The notes under the pieces: generated by a model
What the model was told of the DNA's origin: nothing
Databases searched by the model: none
What the model saw: the letters and a program-made list of their open reading frames with translations, nothing else
Origin: Rhynchopus euleeides
Taxonomy: Eukaryota > Euglenozoa > Diplonemea > Diplonemida > Diplonemidae
Assembly (NCBI GenBank): GCA_963210315.1
Contig: OY723262.1
Coordinates: 1,302,001-1,366,000 of the forward strand
Reading direction: 5' to 3'
Length of the DNA: 64,000 nt
Shown here: one piece after another, positions 1 to 9,216 of the stretch
Numbering within the stretch: position 1 is the first letter of the stretch
How the letters are laid out: each line of letters begins with the position of its first letter
Program-made: the position numbers and the translations under genes

Positions 1-578
1 ACCGACCCTCTCCCCGCCCATCCCCATCCCCGTCCCCCCGCTGCCCCTCTCCCTCGTCCGTTTACTTCCGCACCTCCTCTTCTCCCTTTTGTTGGGAGTT
101 CCCGCTTTATCCTCTGCAACAGAGCAGGCGCATCTTCTTGAGGAAGAGAGAGAGAACCTGTGCCGGTCGTTTTCTTTTGCAGTCCCCCCGTCCTCCTCAC
201 CACTTCGGGTACCCCGGGCCCGTCTCCCCACCCAACCTTCTTGCAGACTCAGGGGAGGATGTCTGGGTGCAAGACAAGACGGTCGAGGAGAGGCCCCAGC
301 CCCCGCCCCAACAGCGCTTGCGGTGGGGCCGAGGTTGTGGCTCTGTCGTGCCGTGGATCACCTCACACCACACGGCGCCATACCCGCTTTGCAGGACGTG
401 GTTCCACTCATTCATCTTCACACACACAAGACAGCAAGCCAAGCTTTCCACATTTGCACCGAGTTCAATATCCACATCACAAATCACGCCAAGACATGTT
501 ACCACACCACACACTCATCGACCTGTGTGTCGTTGTGATGACCGTGAAGGCGGTGGCCACATTGTATTGGTATTGTAT
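1..578. other. Non-coding leader region, possible upstream exon
   Basis: C-rich sequence with no recognisable protein. A pyrimidine tract ends in AG at about 246, followed by an ATG at 260 and a basic frame that stays open to about 588 but resembles nothing known. It could be a 5' exon of the coiled-coil gene at 1401, which would put RNA array 1 in an intron: a GTGGGG donor near 321 would be in phase, but this is weak. Otherwise it is spacer. Confidence 0.3.
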
Positions 579-673
579 TGCTGAATGATGACAACAGCAC
601 CCTCTCCGGTCTCAACTCAACACATGGGAGACAGATTGCAACTTCGAACAACCCCGTTACCCGTCTGACAGCA
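579..673 (+). ncRNA. C/D box snoRNA A, copy 1 (18S rRNA guide)
   Basis: C box ATGATGA at 585-591, D box CTGA at 665-668, terminal stem TGCTG (579-583) with CAGCA (669-673). The 13 nt directly before the D box (652-664, CCCCGTTACCCGT) are perfectly complementary to the conserved eukaryotic 18S stretch ACGGGTAACGGGG. By the D+5 rule the methylated base would be the third G of ACGGG. A second 10-nt segment (600-609, CCCTCTCCGG) is complementary to CCGGAGAGGG about 25 nt further along 18S, before a degenerate D' (CTCA, 611-614). The 18S sequence is recalled from the yeast consensus. Confidence 0.85.
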
Positions 674-729
674 TGCGGTGTGTGTCGGTGTGCCGGTGTG
701 CTGGTGTGCACTGCTGTGTGGAGGTGGGG

Positions 730-835
730 GTGCCCTGCTCATGATGAGACAAACCAATCTATTCATGCGTGTCTTTAAACGGATCCCTGCGGGGGATGTT
801 GATACAACGGAAGGCTACATACTGCTGACAGGCAC
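730..835 (+). ncRNA. C/D box snoRNA B, copy 1
   Basis: C box ATGATGA at 741-747, D box CTGA at 825-828. Terminal stem: GTGCCCTG (730-737) pairs with CAGGCAC (829-835) with one bulge. The guide before the D box (about 811-824) has no rRNA target I can recall. 106 nt, a normal size for the class. Confidence 0.75.
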
Positions 836-892
836 ACCATCCCACAATGCAGCCTCCCTCAGGCTGTGTGTGTGTGTGCAGAGAACAGCCCT

Positions 893-998
893 GCCTTGCA
901 ATGATGACCAATATGCAGCCTCCCTCTTCCGAATGGCTTTGACGAGTCCCTGCTCCGAACCTAAAGGCACTTCATGTGCTTCCAAGCTCTGATGTGGC
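893..998 (+). ncRNA. C/D box snoRNA C, copy 1
   Basis: C box ATGATGA at 901-907, D box CTGA at 989-992. The terminal stem is weaker than in A or B (GCC..CA with TG..GGC, partly wobble). Repeated intact in array 2 at the same relative place. Target not identified. Confidence 0.65.
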
Positions 999-1033
999 AC
1001 ACCTGTGGGCAGGAAACCCGTAATGTACTCCGT

Positions 1034-1143
1034 GTGGCGTGTGATGATAGAATTACTCCAGGGCACTGGACGCTGAGCAGCCTCGTGCTGCGCTGCTGAA
1101 CATCGTAATTCTCAATCAGCGTTGACATTCTCTGACAAGCCAC
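1034..1143 (+). ncRNA. Structured small RNA D, copy 1 (C/D-like)
   Basis: C box GTGATGA at 1041-1047, D box CTGA at 1132-1135, terminal stem GTGGC (1034-1038) with GCCAC (1139-1143). A possible D' CTGA is at 1073-1076. Unlike A-C, the interior folds: 1045-1056 pairs with 1105-1118 around a 2-nt bulge, with smaller hairpins on top (TCCA/TGGA, GCAGC/GCTGC). It is either an atypical C/D RNA or a single-hairpin RNA of another class, such as H/ACA-like. Confidence 0.6.
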
Positions 1144-1234
1144 TTCATTCCATTCCACACGGTGTGGTATCACACAACGTCACATCACTCTGTCCCACAA
1201 TCACAACACCATACATATCCATTCCTTGTTGTAT

Positions 1235-1329
1235 TGCTGAATGATGACAACAGCACCCTCTCCGGTCTCAACTCAACACATGGGAGACAGATTGCAACTT
1301 CGAACAACCCCGTTACCCGTCTGACAGCA
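1235..1329 (+). ncRNA. C/D box snoRNA A, copy 2
   Basis: Same boxes, terminal stem and 18S-complementary guides as copy 1. It ends at 1329, so the ATG at 1329 belongs to the RNA 3' stem and is unlikely to be the start of the downstream protein. Confidence 0.85.
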
Positions 1330-1400
1330 TGCCACCCCAACGCAACTCCACACCTCCCCCCCCTGCCACCTGCCCCCCACCACCCCCCACACCAGGGTGG

Positions 1401-2456
1401 ATGAGCGCCGCCTCCTCTCACACTTACCCGCCTTCGGCTGGCCCACGCGCAGCCGATCCCACGGGAAGGCCCTGCACAGCACCTGCACCTTGCAGTGGCG
1501 GGTCACTCTGTGGGGCATCGAATGTGAGCTCCCCGACTCTCAGCGAGGCTTTCCGATACCCCCCGCTGTCCGTGCGGACGTGGGATGTGTGCCATCCGCG
1601 CCACGGGCTGTCGGATCGCAACAAACAGCTGCGGAGGGACGAGCGCCACCTCGCATCTGACAACAGACGGCTCGTCGCTGAGGTGTCCTCCCTGAGGCAG
1701 CGCCAGGCCGCCCTTCGCAGATGCATCAAGGCACACGCAGTGTCGCTGGCCGGCCCCCACACAGGCTCCTCCTCTATACGCTGCCTCCACCGCACCCACA
1801 GGCAGCTCCGGCGCGAGGCTGGGCTCCCCCCACCCACCGCTGTGGAGTCGCGCCGCCGGGAGACTGCCGCGCAGCTCGCCAGCCTTACCTCGCCGGTGCG
1901 CCGCTCGGTGCCTGGGGTGCCCACCCCCCAGTCCCGTGCCCCCCACTTTGCCCGGCGAGCCCCAACACCCGATGCGCTGGCTGCTGTGAATGAGATGCTT
2001 CAGGTGAAGGCGGCGGAGAATGCGCTGTCCCACACCGAAGTGGAGCAGATGGTGGCTCGCCTTACGGTGCAGGATCACGAGAGGAGGGAACAGCGGCACC
2101 GGGAGGTGGTGGAGAGGGTCTGCGGGACGGCCCAGCCGCATGTGTTTGGGCTTGAGGAGGAGGAGGAGCTGACGGCGCGCCTCGCGCAGCACAAAGAGGT
2201 TGGCGGGGAGGACGGCGAGGTGGGCGCATGGCCTACGCTTAGCGATGATGAGCTCGGGGCTCTCACAAAGAGGCTGGCAGAGCCGTATACACGGGATGCT
2301 GCAGCCCATGTGGTGGAGGATGCGCTGAGTTCCCAGCGGCGCAGGCATGGCTATCTCCGTAGCCGGCATCCCCCTCTCCCGCAAGCGTTGCTTGAGGAGC
2401 ATATGGGTCGGATCATGAAGCCCACGGCTTCGTATACCGCTCGGTTTGCTGGCTAG
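1401..2456 (+). CDS. Conserved-looking coiled-coil protein, unknown function
   Basis: 351 residues from ATG 1401. I chose this start because a pyrimidine tract ends in AG at 1394-1395, five bases upstream; the frame is open further up, but that part is RNA A copy 2 and the C-tract. After a Ser/Pro-rich N-terminus, residues of about 65-115 form a basic, heptad-like helix rich in Arg, Leu and Gln. A Pro/Arg linker follows, then a second long charged helical part (about 190-270) with an acidic Glu run and a C-terminal basic tail. There is no transmembrane segment or catalytic motif. The layout resembles structural coiled-coil proteins of kinetoplastid cytoskeletons, but I recognise no family. 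Stop TAG at 2454. Confidence 0.7.
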   Translation: MSAASSHTYPPSAGPRAADPTGRPCTAPAPCSGGSLCGASNVSSPTLSEAFRYPPLSVRTWDVCHPRHGLSDRNKQLRRDERHLASDNRRLVAEVSSLRQRQAALRRCIKAHAVSLAGPHTGSSSIRCLHRTHRQLRREAGLPPPTAVESRRRETAAQLASLTSPVRRSVPGVPTPQSRAPHFARRAPTPDALAAVNEMLQVKAAENALSHTEVEQMVARLTVQDHERREQRHREVVERVCGTAQPHVFGLEEEEELTARLAQHKEVGGEDGEVGAWPTLSDDELGALTKRLAEPYTRDAAAHVVEDALSSQRRRHGYLRSRHPPLPQALLEEHMGRIMKPTASYTARFAG

Positions 2457-2805
2457 TCTTGCCAGGCTTCAGCCCCGATGCGGTGACACGTTAGAGGTTC
2501 CAGCGGAGGGTGGTCGGTTTCGGGCCAGCGGAGGAGACATGGCTGTCATGTGTTATTTTTTCCTGTTTGCACCCCCCCCACCCCCCACCCCCCTTGCAGG
2601 GCAGGAATTGTTGTGTTGTCAGCAGGTCCTGGTGCATGGGGCCCGGCAGGCCACAACCACGTGCCCCGGCCGTTGCTCAGCAGGCCTCGAGTCAGCTGGC
2701 TCTCGTCGGAGAGGGCCCTTTGCTTGTCGCGCTCAAACCTGGTATTTCTTTTGCTCCACCTGATATTTCCCCCCTTGGCAGGTCACGGGAATCAGTTAGG
2801 GGAAA
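2457..2805. other. Intergenic, 3' UTR and splice-acceptor region
   Basis: No gene. Pyrimidine-rich tracts end in AG near 2599 and at 2780-2781. The second lies 24 bases before the ATG of the next gene and is its likely trans-splice acceptor. Confidence 0.5.
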
Positions 2806-3330
2806 ATGGCGTACACACACCCCATGCGTGTTGGGCTGTACGGGAACAAGTTCCTTGGGCTGAACTGGACTCGCAGATACAAGACGACTTACCAGTGGGG
2901 CTACCCGTTCGGGCACTCGCAGCACCGGACCTCCCGTCTGGTTTGCATGCCGCTGTCCATGGCAAAGGTATGGGCACTTCTCTTGGCCTGCGGCGGCCTG
3001 CCACACAGGCTGCCAATGCTACTGCGGTAAGCACCAACCACACGTTTGGGTCCTGTGGCCTGTGTTGGGGCTGCCCAGCCCCACAGCACCCCCCCCCCGC
3101 CCCAGCAACCATGCTCCGGGGCACACACCACTGTCTATTCCACTTGGCACATCACTCGAGCAAACTCTGGTACCACCCCCCCTCACTCCACACCCCACAC
3201 CACCCTGCAGGAGGCAGCGATGTGGAGCCCCTTCTTCCTGGCAGTGCTGCTGATGGCTGTGCAGCCTACCAAGGACAGCATGATCTACTACGGCACCTGG
3301 CCCGGTCTGTACGTGCCGTTCCCCTTCTAG
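2806..3330 (+). CDS. Small single-pass membrane protein, two exons
   Basis: Proposed exons 2806-2967 and 3211-3330. The donor GTATGG follows an AAG codon in phase 0 and the acceptor is CACCCTGCAG. The joined frame gives 93 residues ending in TAG. Without splicing the frame would run into an unrelated tail. The N-terminal 54 residues are basic and aromatic-rich (Tyr, Trp, His, Arg). Exon 2 opens with one hydrophobic helix (WSPFFLAVLLMAV) and ends in a short aromatic tail. Size, basic N-terminus and single helix fit a small inner-mitochondrial-membrane or respiratory-complex subunit, but that is inference. Confidence 0.6.
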
Positions 3331-4665
3331 ACACGTAAGGGATGCGGGCGCCTTCGGGGCGCGAACACAGCCTGCCCTTCCACACCTTCGAACCACCAGT
3401 GCCACACAGCGGTTGTACGGGAGGAGAGTGTGAAGGGCGAGTGAGTCTGTAGGGCTTACCCACCACCAACCCGCCTCCAGCATCGAGATGGGTGTGGGGG
3501 GGTGGGGGACGAGCCCTGAGTGGGATGTGTAGGGGGGAAGGGTGTGGGTGTGTGGGGTCTGTGTGTATCGGTGTCTCTGGTGTGGGAGTGGGGGGGGTGG
3601 CGGAGGTGGTGTCGGGGAGGGAAAGGGGAGGGGTTATTCCCCTCTCTCTCTCTCTCTCTCCACCCGCTCCCCTTCCCCATGTCTTTCGAGTGATGAACGG
3701 ATGTCTGCCCAGCGCGCGGCAAAAAAATACGAGCCGCACACAAAAAATTGGGGTATTTTTTTATGGAATTGGTAACACAACAGACGCATGCCACTGCCTG
3801 AGCGTTTCATGCGCCAGTGGTGTGTGTTGCTTGTCGAACAGCAAACTGGGCCTGGGTATGGGGTGTGTGAAAGGGGGCTGTGGTGCAGATCAGTCTGGGG
3901 GGTAATGTGCGACGAGCACCCCCTCAGGTGGTCGAAGGGTGAGTAGAAGGGGGTGGGGTGGGGTTGTGTGGGCTGTGGCGAATGTGTGCGAGCCACAGTG
4001 AAAAAAATTGCACCAAAGGCCCACACAGGTGCAAGGCATCGCGGAGCGCGACAGAAGGCGGTGCGGGCTGTCGGCCAAGTACAGCGGTTTGTATACAGCC
4101 AGAACCAAAAAAAATCATTTGCCCCGCCAGCTATTTGAAAGATATTTGCCATGTCAAAAAAAATCAGCAGCATCGTGCTAAAGCAGCCTGTCCGGCATGT
4201 TGTTTCGACAGCTGTGATTTACTGCCCAATTCACACTGCAACAGAATCTGGCAGGGAACAAAACCCCCTCACAAAAGTGGCCGTGCATTCCGCGAAGGAA
4301 CTCCACGAAGAGATGCGGGAAACGGTGTGTGTGGAAAAGGCACCGCACCGGGGCCTGTTTATATCTTTATTATGTTTTTTTTTGTTCTGCAAACCCTCTT
4401 GCCCGTGGGCGCCACACAACAAAATGTATGCCCCCGAGTGGCAGCAGCAACAGGTCTCTCGAGAACAAACCCGACCCCACCCCCACCCCACCCACCCCTT
4501 TTGAAACGCTGAATTACCAGCACACAAAGGGATGCCCTGCAAACGGCAGGGGCTTCGCAGGGGGCCACAACCCACACTCGCTGCTCGTTCGCACAAAGAA
4601 AAGCCGGGCTCTTTTCCCTTCACACATTTCCTTCCTTCCTTCCGACCCGACACCCCTTCTTCCCA
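3331..4665. other. Intergenic spacer
   Basis: No gene found. Contains G-rich and (CT)n stretches (about 3640-3660), A-runs and C-runs. Open frames here lack any motif and change composition with the homopolymers. Confidence 0.5.
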
Positions 4666-4686
4666 CCACACACACACACACACACA

Positions 4687-5341
4687 TGGCCGTGTCACTG
4701 TGCGAAGGTAACTCCCCTCACAGCTCTGGGGGGTGGTGTCCTCCCTGGTCTCGTGTGTAGACCAAAGCTCTCCCCGTTAACTCTTAATGTCGTACGTGAA
4801 TTGGAAGGGTATTTCCGTACTCCGGCTTCCAATGACAATGTAATTTCTCTGTACTTTCCCTAAGATGCCTCCTGGATTGCAGGCTTCTTGCCGCAGCGCT
4901 TCTACCCTGCGGACTGGCAGTCAGCGGCCTGCTGGGGGTCTGCTCCCGCAGCTCCCACAGTTGGCTCGCTATACTCACCGGCGCCTGGAGAACCCCCGAT
5001 CCCTGTGCCTGCTGGTGTCGCTCGTGCAACAAATGGCAAAAGGCTAGTGTGCCCTGTACACAACAAACCGCGGTGTGTGCCTTGTAAAAAGGCCCGGACC
5101 CGACCATCTGTCTGCTGTGAGCGCCACCATAGGCCCGGGGACGGTCTCTCTCCAGAGGCTCAATTCTGTACTCTTCACAATCTCACACGTTGTGGTAACT
5201 GTGTAGCCTCCCATGAGACGGTACTGGCCTGCTGTCGCAAACACCACCCGACTCGGTCGGGTGGCGGTGCTGTGACCTAGTCATGGCACCGGCGTGGCCA
5301 GTACCCTATCAAGAGTACGCTACGCAAACTCTGGTTTCAAA
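4687..5341 (+). mobile_element. Retroelement 3' fragment R2, between two (CA)n tracts
   Basis: Bounded by (CA)n at about 4666-4686 and (AC)n at 5342-5358. Its last 300 bp, including the non-coding tail ending TGGTTTCAAAACAC, match a second copy at 56.56-56.84 kb. Its protein shares the Cys/His module of the long retroelement remnant at 31.9-34.8 kb. A 5'-truncated non-LTR element inserted in a microsatellite explains this best. Confidence 0.55.
4864..5280 (+). pseudogene. C-terminal Cys/His-rich fragment of retroelement R2
   Basis: Open from 4864 to TGA at 5278. About 55 low-complexity residues precede two copies of a module C-x2-H-x4-C-x2-C ... CC-x2-HH: module 1 starts CPVHNKPRCVPC and closes CCERHH; module 2 starts CTLHNLTRCGNC and closes CCRKHH. 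The same module occurs three times in the remnant at 33.7-34.0 kb, where it follows a typical non-LTR C-terminal zinc knuckle. It presumably binds Zn and nucleic acid. It could instead be a domesticated small gene, since the frame is intact. Confidence 0.5.
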
Positions 5342-5486
5342 ACACACACACACACACATCCCTGCTTCACCTCTCCCTCCACCTCCATCACCACTCCCTC
5401 CACCACCCCCACCCCCCATTTGTCAGGCGGCACGTTGTGAGAGGGACGCACATCCCTCGCCCCCGCCCCCCCGCCCCCCCCTCCAC

Positions 5487-6842
5487 ATGGCGTGGCGCTG
5501 CGCTGTGCTGCTCTGCGCAGTGTCCGCCGCCACCGAAGCAGCCGTGGCTGAGGGGCCCACACAGGCCGCAACCGCACCGCCTCCCACGACGCAGAACCCT
5601 GCGCTGTGGTGCTATCTGACACGGTTCAACGTCTCCGCCGTTCCTGCCGAGTCGTGGAAAGGCGCCACAGCGGGTGACATAGGATGCGTACCAGATGCTG
5701 CATGTGAAGGGCTGAACGAGCTCATATTTGATGACCTCAACACAGCCTGTGCTGGGTTCCGGGGATGCTTCTCTTATGCACCACCACAGGCCTTGCGTGG
5801 GATGAAGGAGGGGTGCCTCATGTCCCTCCAGGCAACCGCCCTCTTCTTCCTGGGGAGCGAGCAGGTCACCCAGCTGCCCGTCCACCTCTTCTCGAGAGTC
5901 ACGGCGAGGTTTATGTCGCTCCTCCCCGTGGAGTCATGCCACGGGCTCACCTCGCAGCAGGTCAGCTCCCTCAACCCCGAGGCATGCGCGGGGCTCAACT
6001 CAGGGTGTGTCCGCGGGCTTCCCCCTGCTGTGATGCGGGATGTGCCTGTCCCCTGCATCCACCAGTTTGCCCCTATCATTTTCGAAGACCTTCAGCCTTC
6101 CGCATTCCGAGAGATCCCGCCCCTCCATCTCGAGCTCTCTGCCACCCAGGTCGCCAGGATGAACGCCCTGTGCCCCTCTTTGGGGGTGGACCACCTCAGG
6201 GCCTTCTCTCGGAGCGGCGGCTGCGCAGGGCTCACCCCGAGATGCGTCCCGCAGCTCGCAGCGGATGTGCTGGGGGATGCCCCGCCGCAGTGCCTCCGCG
6301 CGCTCACCCCTGTCGCGGTGGGGGGGATCACCGCGCTGCAGGCTGGGGCGATATCACAGCCCCAGGCGTGGGCGAGTCTCGACGTCGCACACCTCTCGGC
6401 AGCTGCATGCGCTGCCCTGCCTCCGTCCTTCCCCCCTGCGCTGTGCAGCGCCCTCTCTGTCTCGTGCCGCGCTGCGATGGCTGCGCACGTCTGCTCCACC
6501 ACCCCTGCCACAGCAAGGGCTGTGGGCAATGTGACCCTCCCAACGGCAGGTGCGGCCCTCGCCACCGTCTGGCATCCGGATGCGTTTTCCCCCCCCGATG
6601 GGTACCCCTTCATGACGCTCTTCTTCGTGCTGATCGTGGTGAGCCTCGCCTGCTTCGGGTTGGCCTCCCAGCGGAGGAGCACATCAGCAGGCCTCGGTGC
6701 GCCGTCGCCCCGCTGCAGCAGAGGCGAGGCGGAAGGGTGCGAGGGAGAGCCGCTGCTGGGGTCGGCCCAGCAGCCCAGGCAGGCGATGTACCGCACAACG
6801 GACCTGGCATCACGAGCCGGTGGAGCAGGTGCCCCTGTTTAG
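5487..6842 (+). CDS. Type I membrane protein with Cys/Leu-rich ectodomain
   Basis: 451 residues from ATG 5487. The frame is open 200 bases further up, but that part is C-tract and (CA)n, and this ATG starts a clear signal peptide (about 1-19). The ectodomain has repeated pieces of the form C-x-GL-x-(5-9)-L/I-x(3-9)-C, for example GLNELIFDDLNTACAGF and GLTSQQVSSLNPEACAGL, suggesting a Cys-linked solenoid-like repeat. A hydrophobic helix at about 374-394 is followed by a short cytosolic tail rich in Arg, Ser and Gly. It is probably a surface or endomembrane protein with extracellular binding repeats. I do not recognise a named family. Next gene upstream is a retroelement fragment 146 bp away. 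Confidence 0.7.
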   Translation: MAWRCAVLLCAVSAATEAAVAEGPTQAATAPPPTTQNPALWCYLTRFNVSAVPAESWKGATAGDIGCVPDAACEGLNELIFDDLNTACAGFRGCFSYAPPQALRGMKEGCLMSLQATALFFLGSEQVTQLPVHLFSRVTARFMSLLPVESCHGLTSQQVSSLNPEACAGLNSGCVRGLPPAVMRDVPVPCIHQFAPIIFEDLQPSAFREIPPLHLELSATQVARMNALCPSLGVDHLRAFSRSGGCAGLTPRCVPQLAADVLGDAPPQCLRALTPVAVGGITALQAGAISQPQAWASLDVAHLSAAACAALPPSFPPALCSALSVSCRAAMAAHVCSTTPATARAVGNVTLPTAGAALATVWHPDAFSPPDGYPFMTLFFVLIVVSLACFGLASQRRSTSAGLGAPSPRCSRGEAEGCEGEPLLGSAQQPRQAMYRTTDLASRAGGAGAPV

Positions 6843-8039
6843 GGCAGTTTTGGGTTCGGTGGTGTGTCTAAGGAATGGCTGGGGAGTGGGGTGGGTGGTG
6901 GCACTCCTCCACGTGAATGTGGGGGGGGGGGGGGGGTGCAGAGGGGAAAGAGGGGAGCGGGGCATGGCGCTCTTCGGAGTGGTGCTGTGGGATGTCACGG
7001 CGCGTTGTCGGATCCCCCGTTGGGGGGGGAGGGGGGTGGGAGTAGGGTGGGCTGCCGGAAGAAGAAGAAACGAAAAGTTTTCTTTATTTTTCACCCGCCG
7101 CGAGAGAGCTTCCTCCCCTCGCTCCCCACCCACACACACGCAAGGGAGGTGATGTGTCTGCGCTGTGTCTACCCCACTCAGGTACATAGTGGCCCCCTCA
7201 CACGCACACCTCTTCTTCCTTGTGGTTCCGACTGTCCCCGATACGATTAACCATGGGGAGGGGTTTTCTTTGCTCTGAAATGCAGTAGATTGATCACCAA
7301 AGCGAAGCTGGTATGTGTCTGTGTCTATGCGCCACACAAAACTGCGGGGTTTGTGCCAAGCGGCACACACAGTTTGGCAGCGGAAGATGCCACATTTGCA
7401 GCAAAACACAGAGCGAAAGGTGTTTCTCCCCCCCCTCCTCCCTGTGAAAGAAACGGCCGAAACAAAACGTCTGATATTTGTTCCGGGGGGGGGGGGGTGG
7501 GTGGGTGGTGAAACGTGCCCTTAATTCTGAGAGAGAGAAAGGCTAAGCCAGCTGTGTATCTTGTGTTGTTCTGTTGTGTCCCAATGTGCTTCGCACATCA
7601 AGAGCCCATTGGACCCTTGATTGATCCATCATGGATCCCCTATGTGGATGTACGCCACGAATGCTCACAGTGCCTGCAGTAGGGCATGTAGGGCATGTGT
7701 CCTTTCTCCGCTTTGCAAAACTGCCTAACGAGTTTGACAGTAAACCGTTAGACAGTGGAGGCCTTCGCTCTAAAGCTCAGGAGAAGAACTGAGTGCCCTC
7801 GTGGAGCACTCACTGTTCTCCACCTCAGGGAGGAAGCGAGGTCTGCCAGAGAGGGGGGCTGGCATCGGTGGTGGGGCGGGGGGAGCGCCCCACACACCCC
7901 GCACAAGCAACGGCTCCGGCGGCGACTCTGTTTCTTTTTTATTTGAAAAAAGGACACGCCCTTCCTGCTGTGCAGCTCAACGCAGGGGCCGCGCACAGGG
8001 AACACCCCTAGTCTGGTGTCCGCCCCCCCCCCCCCCCCC
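6843..8039. other. Intergenic spacer
   Basis: No gene seen. Long G tracts (about 6920-6936, 7020s, 7486) and C tracts (8023-8039). Open frames on both strands are short and compositionally biased. Confidence 0.5.
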
Positions 8040-8041
8040 TA

Positions 8042-9188
8042 GGGGGGGCCAAATGGGGGTGACAAACACGATTTTTCAAAAAACCGGCGCAGAGGCCCCA
8101 AAGCCCCCGTAAACCCTCCAAACCCCCCCAGATCGGTCCGGAAACCCATCGAACCCCCCTTTTCCACCATTCCGGGCACCTCAGGTGCCCGAATTGGGGT
8201 ACCTAAATTTTGTGCCACCGTTTGGTACCGTACAGTGCCACTGTGTGGGAGGTTGGAAAAGAAAATGCCCCAACACACCACATCTGAGGGTTGCAATGCA
8301 TGTTGCTTGCCAACCACGTCATCCGGTGGGTGTCAGGCGCTATGTAGGTGGCATTAGCCAGGTCTTCGATGTGTTCTGGCTTGTATATATACCTCCCTGC
8401 CTGCGGCACAGGCACTGCCTTTGTCCCCCACACCAGCCACAGAGAGCGTATTGTACTCGGTCCACGGTTGCTGATTCATTGTGATGCGTTGTATCCTCGA
8501 GTGAACGTCACACACTAGTGGCACCACCACCCGCCATCCGAGAGCTGTATTGACTTTGCGCGCTTCCGTTGCATTCACCTCGCCACGCATATTGCACCGT
8601 TCAGTACCAGTGCTCTTGGGCCAGGCAAAGTAGACCGCAGCAACTACCAATTCTGGCACAATGGGTACCACGACAGCGCACTTCATGTGTTCCCGGAATG
8701 TACAGCTCGTGTTGCAACAGTCGTTGTCAACACATCCCGGTTGTGGAGCACTGCTGCACAGGAATCACACGACCATCTGGACTGTTCCGTACCTACAGGC
8801 AGCCTCCCGGTGCATGGTGGCAGGGAGGTATATATACAAGCCAGAACACATCGAAGACCTGGCTAATGCCACCTACATAGCGCCTGACACCCACCGGATG
8901 ACGTGGTTGGCAAGCAACATGCATTGCAACCCTCAGATGTGGTGTGTTGGGGCATTTTCTTTTCCAACCTCCCACACAGTGGCACTGTACGGTACCAAAC
9001 GGTGGCACAAAATTTAGGTACCCCAATTCGGGCACCTGAGGTGCCCGGAATGGTGGAAAAGTGGGGTTCGATGGGTTTCCGGACCGATCTGGGGGGGTTT
9101 GGAGGGTTTACGGGGGCTTTGGGGCCTCTGCGCCGGTTTTTTGAAAAATCGTGTTTGTCCACGTAAAAGGGTGGCATTTGACCCCCCC
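8042..9188. mobile_element. Foldback element E1 with TA flanks
   Basis: TA at 8040-8041 and 9189-9190. Long inverted arms, about 8061-8397 against 8823-9159, are nearly identical and enclose a loop of about 425 bp. Ends are G7-CCAAATG and CATTTGA-C7. Thirty to forty bases in, it carries ATTTTTC like E2 and E4. TA duplication plus inverted ends fits a non-autonomous Tc1/mariner-type element. A 118-codon frame (8661-9017) runs from the loop into the right arm; no function seen. Confidence 0.7.
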
Positions 9189-9216
9189 TACCCCCCCCCC
9201 CCCCTCTCCTCTCTCA

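Larger units (their letters stand above)
579..1329 (+). repeat. Small-RNA array 1 (A-B-C-D-A)
   Basis: One full unit plus one extra A copy; the two A copies are 656 bp apart. The same sequence recurs in array 2 at 40.16-41.28 kb at very high identity. Inside each unit are four blocks starting with RTGATGA and ending with CTGA, most with a short inverted repeat just outside the boxes. Unit spacers are CA/TG-rich and hold no boxes. This is the architecture of clustered, polycistronic C/D snoRNA genes known in kinetoplastids and Euglena. Confidence 0.8.

Noticed and set aside
1329-1400. Upstream start of the coiled-coil gene at ATG 1329
   Set aside because: That ATG lies at the end of snoRNA A copy 2 and the following codons are C-tract; a splice acceptor sits after it at 1394-1395.
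2550-3338. Long frame overlapping the small membrane protein
   Set aside because: Runs through poly-C and the intron; the spliced frame is better.
5283-5486. Start of the type I membrane protein at ATG 5283
   Set aside because: The stretch is the retroelement tail, (CA)n and C tracts; ATG 5487 begins a proper signal peptide.
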